From: G963676655 sp963678305
Lineage (GTDB): Bacteria; Verrucomicrobiota; Lentisphaeria; Victivallales; Victivallaceae
Assembly (NCBI GenBank): GCA_963678305.2
Contig: CAXXVV010000003.1
Coordinates: 558,001-622,000, forward strand
Direction: 5' to 3'
DNA length: 64,000 bases
Under the pieces are notes generated by a model that was given only the letters and a program-made list of their open reading frames with translations, was not told where the DNA came from and did not search any database. This document shows, in pieces, positions 43,804-52,151 of this stretch; the stretch's first letter is position 1; the number at the start of each line of letters is the position of its first letter. A program made the position numbers and the translations under genes.

Positions 43804-45174
43804 ATGGTTGATACTATTGATTTGGAAGTACAAACCATTCGTGAACTTCTGAAAGAGAAGGCCTTCGAGCAGATCAGAAAGCATTTTGCCCAGGCTGATC
43901 CGGCTGATCTGGCTGATACCTTTGATGAACTGGACAGTGAAGAACTCGAAGAACTTTTCAAAATACTCGATAATGAAACCGCTTCTGAAATTATCGTCGA
44001 AATGGAATCAGACGAAATTGATGAAGTTGTCGAAAATTTTCCTCCTTCCAAGATCGCGGATATTATTCGCGGAATGGCGCCTGATGATGCGGCGGACTTT
44101 TTTAATGAGCTTGATGCCCGGGATCAGACCAAGGTTCTGCATTTTCTTAAACCGCCGGAACGTAAAGAACTTACGGACCTGACCCATTATCCGGAAGATT
44201 CGGCCGGTGGTAAGATGACCAGTGAAGTGTGCGCGGTGTCCCAGGAAGCAACGGTGCAGCAGACTATACATGCCATGGCGGAGGCCGATTTTTCCGACCC
44301 GATCACTATGATTTTCGCGGTTGACCGTGAGCGGAAATTGACCGGTTGTATTCATATTTCGGATTTGATCAGCAAACCGGGAAAATCTCTGGTGCGTGAT
44401 GTAATCGAACCACCGGTGACAGTGGCTCAGGTCACAGATGACCAGATGGATGTGGCCAGAAAGTTTCAGAAATATGACCTCTACGTAATGCCGGTTGTCG
44501 ATTCGGCGAATCACCTGGTCGGCCGGATTACTGCTGACGATGTTATGGATGTATTTGACGAAGAGGCCGCCGAAGATATGGCCCGTATGTCCGGGGCGCC
44601 TGACATCGAATTCAAGGTTGATTCTCCGTTTGCGATCGTGAAACTCCGTTTGCCGTGGTTGATGATCACGTTGGTTGCCGGAACTCTGGTAAGTTTTGTG
44701 GTTCAGAAGATTGTCAGTCTGCAAAACGCGACCCAGCTGGCAGCATTCGTCCCGGTTATCCTGGCGATGGGCGGGAATACCGGCATGCAGGCCTCCGCGG
44801 TAACCATTCGCTCGATTGCGCTTGGTGAAATAAACTTCAAGAGCTTGTTTACGATCTTCTTACGAGAATTGCTGGTTGGTGCGATGATGGGTATTGTCTG
44901 TGCCTGTTTGATTTCTGCCGGGGTATGGATCAATCTGGTTTATTTTTCAGAGCATGAAGTTTCGATTTCAATAATCCGGCTGATTCTGGTTGTTTCCGGC
45001 TCGATGTTTGTGGCAATGTCATTCGCCGCCCTTTCAGGGACCATAATGCCGATCATGCTTAATCGTCTGGAGATCGACCCCGCGGTGGCGTCCGGTCCTT
45101 TTGTGACCACCGGCAACGACTTGTCGGCTTCCCTGATCTACCTGGGAATGTGTACGTTATTGCTGAGTATATGA
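43804..45174 (+). CDS. mgtE: Magnesium transporter MgtE
   Basis: A 456-residue inner-membrane Mg2+ channel/transporter. Residues 1-130 form the acidic N-domain with helical repeats (ADLADTFDELDSEELEELF). Residues 135-255 hold two CBS domains (GKMTSEVCAVSQEATVQQ, YDLYVMPVVDSANHLVGRIT). Residues 275-456 hold five membrane helices with the conserved VPVILAMGGNTGMQASA. The length fits the family. A GGAG ribosome site lies upstream. It begins a run of three close genes: the ArnT-like gene follows after 17 bases and rlmN overlaps that. Confidence 0.96.
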   Translation: MVDTIDLEVQTIRELLKEKAFEQIRKHFAQADPADLADTFDELDSEELEELFKILDNETASEIIVEMESDEIDEVVENFPPSKIADIIRGMAPDDAADFFNELDARDQTKVLHFLKPPERKELTDLTHYPEDSAGGKMTSEVCAVSQEATVQQTIHAMAEADFSDPITMIFAVDRERKLTGCIHISDLISKPGKSLVRDVIEPPVTVAQVTDDQMDVARKFQKYDLYVMPVVDSANHLVGRITADDVMDVFDEEAAEDMARMSGAPDIEFKVDSPFAIVKLRLPWLMITLVAGTLVSFVVQKIVSLQNATQLAAFVPVILAMGGNTGMQASAVTIRSIALGEINFKSLFTIFLRELLVGAMMGIVCACLISAGVWINLVYFSEHEVSISIIRLILVVSGSMFVAMSFAALSGTIMPIMLNRLEIDPAVASGPFVTTGNDLSASLIYLGMCTLLLSI

Positions 45175-45191
45175 TCATGGAGATTCGATAG

Positions 45192-46823
45192 ATGGCAATA
45201 TATACAGAAAAGGAACTCAGGCCGCATCTGGCGGTTCTTTTTTTAGTGGCGTGTTTCTTTTTTCTCTTTTCGATGTTGCAGATAGGTGATCGTGAACTAT
45301 ACTGGAACGAGGGTTTGCACGCGGCGGTTGCCCGGGAAATCTCTTTTCAAAAATCCACCTGTACCGCTCACGGAGTGATTTCTCTGCAGGAGTTCCCACT
45401 GTTTCACCTGATTGCCGGGGGACTGATTAAATGCGGTATTCCCGTAGTTTTGTCATTGCGGCTTATTTCTATATCGTGTCTGTTTTTATTGGCCATAGTT
45501 GTTGGATTTGCCGCTTCAAGACAACACGGTTTCCGTGCCGGAATTGTCTCTTCGACGGTGATGATAAGTACCATATCCGTTCTGGAAAAGAGTCTGGAAG
45601 GCTATCCCAATACCATGATGATGTTGCTGGTAATGTCCGGCTGGCTGATCTGGTTTTACTTCGGTGCCGGTGGCGGCGGCTGGAGCCGGGCCTGGATTTT
45701 CGCTTTTCTGTTTTGCGGACTGGCGTTTTATACGGCCGGATTCGGGGCTGTTATCATTTTCGTAACGCCTTTGATCTTTATGCGGCGTCCGCTGACGATC
45801 TGGAGCAAGTTGCGTCGCCGTGGCTTTGCAATAGGATTATTGATCTTTTTCAGCTTCCTTTTATTATGGGCGGTGCCGGTGATAACCAGCGATGCCAGGG
45901 TCTTGCCGCTGGATTGGCCTTCCAGCTGGCAAAAATACTTTGAACACCTGCTGTTGTTTCCGTTTGGCGTCATTTTCAGACTCCTTCCGTGGTCGATTTT
46001 TATGTGGGCGCCGTTTTGTGTAGGGTTGCATCCATTGGACCCGCACCCGATTTTCAGTCGTTTTCTGAGGACTATATTCTTTTCGCTGTTCTTTTTGTTA
46101 TGGCTGAGTCCGTTCTCCGCCCCGCGTGATATTTCGCTTCTGGTTCCGCCGGCGGCGATTCTGACCGGAATATACTACTGGATTGTTATCCGGCGCTATG
46201 GCGGGCATATTTTCAATCTGCTCTATCCATTCAACTGGATGGCGATCGGCTGCGGCTGTGTTGTGCTGGGTTTTTATCTAATGCCGACGGAATGGTGGAG
46301 CCCGATCTTCAGCGTGGCCAAGGGGATCGGCTTTAAAGAACAACCTTATTATTTCTGGAGCGGGATCACCAGAGGCGGCCTGATGTGTATTATCGGAATC
46401 TTCCTGGTTCTCTCCCGTAAAGGAGCTTTGCCGATATGGCAGCATATATGCCTGTTGGCCTGTGTCGGAATGATGTTTTTCTGGTCGACGATCCATCCCT
46501 ACAAGGCCCAGGGGGATTTTCAGCGTAATCTTGGGGAACAGGTCAAAAAGGTCCTGAAAGGCAAGCCCAGTTCAAAAATGATTTATAAATTCAAAATAAC
46601 CGGGCTATACAGCGCCATGCATTATGCGGATGTCAAGGTTCAGAAGATATATTCTCTGGATGAGTTGCCCAAGGAGGTAAAATTCGTCTATCTGCTGTCT
46701 ACTGATTATCCGGTGGACCATCCCCAGCGGAAGTGGACAGAGCTATACAACGATAAAGACAACTTCAAGGAAAAGGTCAGCCTGTTCCAGGGAGAATTGA
46801 AAGATGACTCCTATCAGGACTGA
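45192..46823 (+). CDS. ArnT/PMT-like membrane glycosyltransferase
   Basis: A 543-residue protein with about 11 membrane helices. An early periplasmic loop carries YWNEGLHAAVAREI, the acidic motif position of GT39/GT83 enzymes that use lipid-linked sugar donors. Then come FPLFHLIAGGLI and LEGYPNTMMMLL. The last 110 residues are soluble and basic, probably periplasmic. It may add a sugar to a lipid or protein; donor and acceptor are unknown. It starts 17 bases after mgtE, has a GGAG ribosome site, and its end overlaps rlmN by 20 bases. Confidence 0.82.
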   Translation: MAIYTEKELRPHLAVLFLVACFFFLFSMLQIGDRELYWNEGLHAAVAREISFQKSTCTAHGVISLQEFPLFHLIAGGLIKCGIPVVLSLRLISISCLFLLAIVVGFAASRQHGFRAGIVSSTVMISTISVLEKSLEGYPNTMMMLLVMSGWLIWFYFGAGGGGWSRAWIFAFLFCGLAFYTAGFGAVIIFVTPLIFMRRPLTIWSKLRRRGFAIGLLIFFSFLLLWAVPVITSDARVLPLDWPSSWQKYFEHLLLFPFGVIFRLLPWSIFMWAPFCVGLHPLDPHPIFSRFLRTIFFSLFFLLWLSPFSAPRDISLLVPPAAILTGIYYWIVIRRYGGHIFNLLYPFNWMAIGCGCVVLGFYLMPTEWWSPIFSVAKGIGFKEQPYYFWSGITRGGLMCIIGIFLVLSRKGALPIWQHICLLACVGMMFFWSTIHPYKAQGDFQRNLGEQVKKVLKGKPSSKMIYKFKITGLYSAMHYADVKVQKIYSLDELPKEVKFVYLLSTDYPVDHPQRKWTELYNDKDNFKEKVSLFQGELKDDSYQD

Positions 46824-47850
46824 AAATAAACCGCCTTTGTGTCTGGCGGATCTTCAAGCGATGCGACATGCCGTAAAACTCAGCGGGGAAGCGGAGTTTC
46901 GAGCAAAACAACTGTACGACTGGGTCCGGAACAAGCTGGTTTTAGAACCTCAAAAAATGCTCAACCTGCCAAATCCTTTGCGGGAAAAAATATCTGACCA
47001 TTATACCTGTTGTTCGTCCGCAGTCGAAACGGAGTCCGTTTCTCCTGATAAAACCGCGAAACTGTTGTTGCGTCTGGCTGATGGCGAAGCGGTGGAAATG
47101 GTTATCATTCATGCCCCGGAAAGGGTCACTTTCTGCCTTAGCACCCAGGTTGGATGCCCGGTGCGCTGCCGCTTTTGCGCCAGCGGCGCCGACGGGCTGG
47201 TCCGCAATCTTGAAACACATGAAATAGTGGAGCAGCTTTTCCACGGGGTCGCGCATGCCGGTCAGAAGCCGGACAATCTGGTCTTTATGGGCATAGGCGA
47301 AGGATTGTTGAACTTCAATAATCTTCGTGATGCCTTGCTGCTTTTGTCAGATCAGGAGGGCTATGGAATTGCCCAGCGGCGTATTACCGTCTCAACCAGC
47401 GGCTATGTTCCCGGTATGTACAAGCTGGCCGACCTGGGGAAGCAATTTGAACTGGCGGTTTCCCTGCATGCTCCGAATGATGGTATGAGGTCGATCCTTA
47501 TCCCGGACGCGGTCAGGTATCCGATTGCGGAAATAATGGCTGCCTGTAGTAATTACCTGGAAAAGACCGGGCGAATTCCCACCTTTGAATATACTTTGAT
47601 CGATGGTATAAACGACGCATCGGAAACTGCGCGGGAATTAGCCGTACTGGCCAAACGCCAGCGGGCAAAAATAAATGTTATTCCTTATAATGAAACCCCG
47701 AATAATGATTTTCGTCGTCCCTCAATCACAAAAATCAAGCAATTTCTCGCGGTTCTGGAAAAAGCCGGAATCCCGGCAACCTGCAGGGTTGAAAAAGGCA
47801 ATTCCGCCTCGGCGGCATGCGGTCAATTACGTTCGGCGAGAAAAAATTAA
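46804..47850 (+). CDS. rlmN: 23S rRNA (adenine-C2) methyltransferase
   Basis: A 348-residue radical-SAM enzyme that methylates C2 of A2503 in 23S rRNA and A37 in some tRNAs. The iron-sulfur motif is CPVRCRFC with Cys118, Cys122 and Cys125. The two reaction cysteines are Cys111 (FCLSTQVGC) and Cys339 (SAACGQL). The family motifs GIGEGLLNF, VSTSGYVPGM and FEYTLIDGIND are present. The length is typical. It starts inside the ArnT-like gene with a GGGAG ribosome site. Its stop overlaps the stop of rex by four bases in convergent orientation. Confidence 0.94.
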   Translation: MTPIRTENKPPLCLADLQAMRHAVKLSGEAEFRAKQLYDWVRNKLVLEPQKMLNLPNPLREKISDHYTCCSSAVETESVSPDKTAKLLLRLADGEAVEMVIIHAPERVTFCLSTQVGCPVRCRFCASGADGLVRNLETHEIVEQLFHGVAHAGQKPDNLVFMGIGEGLLNFNNLRDALLLLSDQEGYGIAQRRITVSTSGYVPGMYKLADLGKQFELAVSLHAPNDGMRSILIPDAVRYPIAEIMAACSNYLEKTGRIPTFEYTLIDGINDASETARELAVLAKRQRAKINVIPYNETPNNDFRRPSITKIKQFLAVLEKAGIPATCRVEKGNSASAACGQLRSARKN

Positions 47851-48509
47851 TTCTGGTTGCTGAACTCAGGATGCATTGTCTTGAGTTTGACAGAAAAAAC
47901 CGCCAGGCCGGCGGCCAGACTTTCGTTGTGAGTTACCACATGCGGCGGAACCTTGATCTTGAACATCGAAAAGTTCCAAATACCGACGATTCCGGCTTCA
48001 ATCATAATGTCGGCCACCTCCTGGGCATATTGCCAGGGCGTGGTGATGATTCCGACTTTGACTTTCATCCGGTCAACCAGATTCGGCAGTTTTTTCAGGT
48101 CATATATCGGCTTGCCGTGAACCTTGGTCCCGACTTTGGTTTTATCAACGTCGAATCCGGCGATTATTTTCAAGCCGTTTTCTTCAAACGGAGCATACCC
48201 CATCAGGGCGCTGCCGAGTGAGCCGACACCGACCAGAAACGCGTCATCCACCCGGTTCCAGCCGAGAAAGTTTTCGATTGCAACAATCATATCCTTCAGG
48301 CAATATCCCATGCGAGGCTTGCCGGGAATGCCCATTAAGACTAAATCTTTCCTGACTAATACCGGCTCAAAATCCAGTTCGTCAATCAGAGTTGTGGTTG
48401 AAACGTATTCCTGCCCCTCTTCTTCAAGTCGTTTGAGAATATGCAGATAGATCGGTAAACGCTTGATTGTCGGTAACCTTAAAATCTTTTTGCTGGTTTC
48501 TTTTTCCAT
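47847..48509 (-). CDS. rex: Redox-sensing transcriptional repressor Rex
   Basis: A 220-residue NADH-sensing repressor of fermentation and respiration genes. The N-terminal winged helix (RLPIYLHILKRLEEEGQEYVS, FEPVLVRKDLVLMG) is followed by a Rossmann fold (LVGVGSLGSALMGY, IIAGFDVDKTKVG) and the C-terminal swapped helix with GIWNFSMFKIKVPPHV. The length matches the family. A perfect-spaced promoter is present upstream (48555-48583). No canonical Rex operator was recognised in this gap, so autoregulation is not supported. Confidence 0.93.
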   Translation of the reverse strand: MEKETSKKILRLPTIKRLPIYLHILKRLEEEGQEYVSTTTLIDELDFEPVLVRKDLVLMGIPGKPRMGYCLKDMIVAIENFLGWNRVDDAFLVGVGSLGSALMGYAPFEENGLKIIAGFDVDKTKVGTKVHGKPIYDLKKLPNLVDRMKVKVGIITTPWQYAQEVADIMIEAGIVGIWNFSMFKIKVPPHVVTHNESLAAGLAVFSVKLKTMHPEFSNQN

Positions 48510-48554
48510 TCCAATATTCCCAATTAGTCAGCAATTTATTAATATATTTTTATT

Positions 48555-48583
48555 AAATTAACCTCTCTCCCGCATATTGTCAA
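48555..48583 (-). promoter_or_regulatory. Probable rex promoter
   Basis: On the minus strand TTGACA (48578-48583), a 17-base spacer and TAATTT (48555-48560), about 46 bases before the rex start. Confidence 0.6.
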
Positions 48584-48674
48584 CCTTTTTTTCAAATTAA
48601 TGCATTTTTTCCTTAAAAATAATAAATTTCTCAATCTATGGACATAAAGAACTTAAGTTTTTTTCACAAAAAAT

Positions 48675-48702
48675 TTGCTTATCGCAAAAAATGGAGTATC
48701 TT
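48675..48702 (+). promoter_or_regulatory. Probable tRNA-Pro promoter
   Basis: TTGCTT (48675-48680), a 16-base spacer and TATCTT (48697-48702), placing the transcription start about 15 bases before the tRNA. Confidence 0.45.
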
Positions 48703-48725
48703 ATATGCCCCCTGAAAAGGGTTGT

Positions 48726-48803
<78 letters not shown>

Positions 48804-49019
48804 ATTTTCTACTATTTTTCCCCTTGAAAACACTCAAAAAACTTTTTTGCCCCAAACTGCTATAATGTCGCTAAATACCGCTATTTAAATATGATTTTTT
48901 ACCCGTCACGATTCTAATGCCGGATAATCTGATTCATCCAGCTTTATGGATTATCTATCAGGGATATTGGCATAGCGACCGTTATGATTCCAGAATATGT
49001 TGTAATGTTGACCAGAATA

Positions 49020-49652
49020 TCAGTTTATAACATGACTCAACGGTTTAATTTTATAGACTTTCAAGTTTTTGATTCTGATATGAGACTGGTAAACACCGAA
49101 ACCAATGTGTCCGGGGGATTTTTTTATTAGTGGATCTGAATCAATAAATTCAATAATTAATTGCCCGTCAACAAAGAAAAATGCCGTTTCATTAATCATT
49201 CCACACTGTATTTTATATTCTTTGCCCGGTATTAATTTAAAAAGAGGAGTCTTTAGCATGTAGACATTTTTGCCCTCAATTTTTTCCAGGCCAGCCTGGT
49301 TTGACCACCACCCGCCAAGAGCTCCAAGGTAGCCGTGGTCCCAACTACTTTTCTCCTTATTAAGCTTAACTCCCAACCACCAGATAATATCATGATCGGA
49401 TGGCGGTATGGTGGCGGCGGTGAATTCCATTAATATATCACCACTAAACCGTTGCCTGGTGAATAATTGTCCGTGATCCAGTTCCCCGTCTTCCTGATGC
49501 TTTATTTCGAGTGCTCCAGTATTAATTTTTGAAGAAATATCCCCGACTGACAGCCATTCTTTCAGGGCATTGGAATCAGAGAAATCATCTTTGAACAAAA
49601 TATCTGAGTCAGCAAGTATGATAGTGCTGTTTTGCAAGAGCAATTCAACCAT
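49020..49652 (-). CDS. Concanavalin-like beta-sandwich protein (DUF1080/LamG-like)
   Basis: A 210-residue single-domain protein with the beta-jelly-roll pattern of DUF1080/DUF1961 or LamG domains: ILFKDDFSDSNALKEW at the start, SGDILMEFTAATIPPSDHDIIWWLGVKL, AFFFVDGQLIIEF, and GHIGFGVYQSHIRIKNLKVYK at the end. It has no signal peptide. Such domains bind or cleave glycans; no catalytic residue is assigned. It starts three bases after the stop of the UroD-like gene, so it is co-transcribed with it, an unusual partnership. Confidence 0.72.
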   Translation of the reverse strand: MVELLLQNSTIILADSDILFKDDFSDSNALKEWLSVGDISSKINTGALEIKHQEDGELDHGQLFTRQRFSGDILMEFTAATIPPSDHDIIWWLGVKLNKEKSSWDHGYLGALGGWWSNQAGLEKIEGKNVYMLKTPLFKLIPGKEYKIQCGMINETAFFFVDGQLIIEFIDSDPLIKKSPGHIGFGVYQSHIRIKNLKVYKIKPLSHVIN

Positions 49653-49655
49653 AAA

Positions 49656-50693
49656 TCAATATTCCGCCAGTTTTTTACCCGTTTGCATAAATGCGTGCAT
49701 ATTTTCTGCCTGGACTTGAGACGGGTTCATTTCTCCAGTATTGAAAATATATCCTCCACCAGGTTTGCATATCTTCATAATGCGTTCCGCTTCGCTCGCA
49801 ATCAACTCGGGAGTTCCACGCCACAGCACCTCAATCGGGTCAAGGTTTCCACTGATAGCCTGCTTGCCAAGTGTAGCTTCACGCATAGCCTTGATATCTG
49901 CGGCGGGACCTATCGACTCAAAACTCACGTCGAGTGGAAGGTGAGAAAGCACATGAGGAATTGATATTTCACTGTTATGCATCCAAATCATGATATCCAG
50001 TTCTTTTTCCGCATAGTCAACAAGTTCTTTTGTCACTGGAAGGATATGTTCAAGATACTGTTCGGGTGAAAGCATGCCGCTAAAGGTGTTACAGTCCCCC
50101 AGCCATATTGCATGTGCTCCGGCATTCTGCTGCGCTTTGATATAACGCATGTAAAATTCTTTCCAGTACTGCATCGTATCATATAATAGTCCCGGATTGG
50201 TAATAGTCATCATCATAGATTCCTCGATCGTCCACAGCAAACCCACTGCGGTAAATGGCGCCGCACATGAACCGGTGATCAGAACCGTTTCACCAAAGTA
50301 TTCGCGCAATTTGCGAATTGCCTTGAGTTTTTCCGGCATTCGCCCGTCAGTTTCAGGATTCATTTTAATAAGGGAATCAAGGACATCACGAGTTGGCTCA
50401 AGCGTACTATGAGTTGCGCGCAAGATATCGCCTTCTCCCGGACAATCCACTCCCAGCGGCTCAAATTCAAAACAGTCATCTATTTGCAGCCATGCCCAAT
50501 CATAATCAAATTCCTCAATGGCCGCCTTCCATACCTCATAGATTTTATCCCCATCCTGGCACACCTCCTCATAGCAGTACTTGCCATACCATTTGACATC
50601 AAATTCTTCACTACAGGCAACACACGGCACTCTTTTAGGGGTTCCAAGTTTACGGATTATTTGAAAATCTTCTACTACACCTTTGTAAGCCAT
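49656..50693 (-). CDS. Uroporphyrinogen-decarboxylase-family protein
   Basis: A 345-residue TIM barrel of the URO-D superfamily: GDCNTFSGMLSPEQYLEHILPVTKE, SGNLDPIEVLWRGTPELIASEA and GGGYIFNTGEMNPSQVQAEN are typical, in short segments. Where the other two members in this window have His-x-Cys, this one has WMHNSEISI, so the zinc-binding Cys is replaced by Ser. Its chemistry may therefore differ. A strong AAAGGAG ribosome site and a promoter at 50742-50770 precede it. It is divergent from the ROK regulator at 50926. Confidence 0.87.
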   Translation of the reverse strand: MAYKGVVEDFQIIRKLGTPKRVPCVACSEEFDVKWYGKYCYEEVCQDGDKIYEVWKAAIEEFDYDWAWLQIDDCFEFEPLGVDCPGEGDILRATHSTLEPTRDVLDSLIKMNPETDGRMPEKLKAIRKLREYFGETVLITGSCAAPFTAVGLLWTIEESMMMTITNPGLLYDTMQYWKEFYMRYIKAQQNAGAHAIWLGDCNTFSGMLSPEQYLEHILPVTKELVDYAEKELDIMIWMHNSEISIPHVLSHLPLDVSFESIGPAADIKAMREATLGKQAISGNLDPIEVLWRGTPELIASEAERIMKICKPGGGYIFNTGEMNPSQVQAENMHAFMQTGKKLAEY

Positions 50694-50741
50694 GACAGCT
50701 CCTTTCGTTTGCGTTGTAAAGCGAATAAATGATTTCTTGTT

Positions 50742-50770
50742 ATTATAACACGATTTCGTATTAAAATCAA
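50742..50770 (-). promoter_or_regulatory. Promoter of the UroD/LamG-like pair
   Basis: On the minus strand TTGATT (50765-50770), a 17-base spacer and TATAAT (50742-50747). An interrupted dyad ACGA-tt-TCGT lies in the spacer (50750-50759), a possible site for the divergent ROK regulator. Confidence 0.6.
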
Positions 50771-50925
50771 GTATTAAAATAAAATTATAATTAAAAAACG
50801 GGGAATTAATGGGATTTGATTTTACAATAAAAATGGTTAAATTAATTATTATGAGAATTATAGATTCAATTTTAACAGTTCAGTAAACAATAAAAAACGT
50901 CCCTTGCAATCAAGGTTAATATGAA

Positions 50926-52113
50926 ATGATAAATAAAAAAGAAGAAAAAAAGAAAATTACCCAACTGCTATACAAGGGCAATGGTTTATCCCGGCAGGAG
51001 TTGAATCAATCGTTACAGATTAGAAAATCTTCCCTGCAGGAAATCGTTAAAGAGTTACTGGAGGCCGGAATTATCCATGAACCGGGGCGTCCGCAAAAAC
51101 GAACCGGGGCTAAAAGCTATAAGCTTTATATAAACCCTGAATTTGGTTATCTGCTGGGACTTGATATCGGAACAACCTCAATAAAAACGATAGTTACAGA
51201 TTTTAACTGTAATATCATTTATGAAGAAACTGGTAAATATTGTAAATTTGAAGACAAAGAGACGCTTTTTGATGAAATATTTTTAATGATTGACAGGATT
51301 AAGGATTCGAAACCTGAACTCTGGGAAAAAATTTCCGGGGTGGGGATTGCCGATCCCGGTCCAGTAGACATCAAGAAAGGCATTTCCTTAAATGCCTATA
51401 AAATAAAAGGGTGGACAGATATTCCGGTTGCCGGCATTGTATCGCAAAAATACGGAATTCCCGCAGTTGTGGTTTCTGCGTCAAATGCGAAAGCGCTTAC
51501 AGAATATTTTTTCTCAGAAACAGATGTTTTGTCGATGTTTGTCCTGGACATGGGACATGGTGTCGGAGCTGGCTTCATATATAATGGTGAGCTTTTTTCC
51601 GGTTTTTCTCATACAGAAATGGAAGTCGGACACGTCCTGGTAAATCCAGGCGGCAGATTGTGCGCATGTGGAAAAAACGGCTGTCTTGAGGCGGAAATCG
51701 GCTCAGACGCGATTATTGATATATTTAAGAAGAAAATTGAATTTGGAGCTATAAGCCGTTTAATGACCGACAAGCAACTTGATGCAGTAACAATTCATGA
51801 TATTTACAACGCTTATATGGAAAATGATGCAGTCGCATCCGCTGTAGTTATGGAAGTCATCAAATATTTAAGCATAGCGCTGTCTTATGTAATTCAAATG
51901 CTTAATCCGCAAACCATTATAATTCACGGCCCCATTACTTTGCTTGAAGGAAAGATTAACAACGGACTCAAACATAATTTAGCAAAGTACAGTTTTCCCT
52001 CGGCAGTTGAGATGTCCGAGCTTGTGTTTTCAAAGCAAGGCATCCTTTCCGCCGCTCTGGGAGCGGCGATATTAATCAGAAAAGAAATTATCAACAGTAC
52101 TATATGTCAATAG
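50926..52113 (+). CDS. ROK-family transcriptional regulator
   Basis: A 395-residue protein of the NagC/XylR type. An N-terminal winged helix (KKITQLLYKGNGLSRQELNQSL, about residues 8-60) is followed by a sugar-kinase-like ROK domain (LLGLDIGTTSIKTIVTD). The ROK zinc motif CACGKNGCLEAE is intact, and EMEVGHVLVNPGG carries the GH motif. It probably represses the divergent UroD/LamG-like pair, releasing on sugar binding. It converges with the DUF5107-TPR gene, with 38 bases between stops and no hairpin. Confidence 0.92.
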   Translation: MINKKEEKKKITQLLYKGNGLSRQELNQSLQIRKSSLQEIVKELLEAGIIHEPGRPQKRTGAKSYKLYINPEFGYLLGLDIGTTSIKTIVTDFNCNIIYEETGKYCKFEDKETLFDEIFLMIDRIKDSKPELWEKISGVGIADPGPVDIKKGISLNAYKIKGWTDIPVAGIVSQKYGIPAVVVSASNAKALTEYFFSETDVLSMFVLDMGHGVGAGFIYNGELFSGFSHTEMEVGHVLVNPGGRLCACGKNGCLEAEIGSDAIIDIFKKKIEFGAISRLMTDKQLDAVTIHDIYNAYMENDAVASAVVMEVIKYLSIALSYVIQMLNPQTIIIHGPITLLEGKINNGLKHNLAKYSFPSAVEMSELVFSKQGILSAALGAAILIRKEIINSTICQ

Positions 52114-52151
52114 AAGATTTTCAGCGGTAAAAAATATTCCTGCATTTCAAA

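Noticed and set aside
44008..44724. 238-codon minus-strand frame inside mgtE
   Set aside because: Antisense shadow of a well-conserved transporter; the sequence is low in hydrophobic structure and lacks a ribosome site.
46804..48509. Convergent rlmN/rex overlap as evidence of gene damage
   Set aside because: Only four bases overlap and both proteins end at normal family positions.
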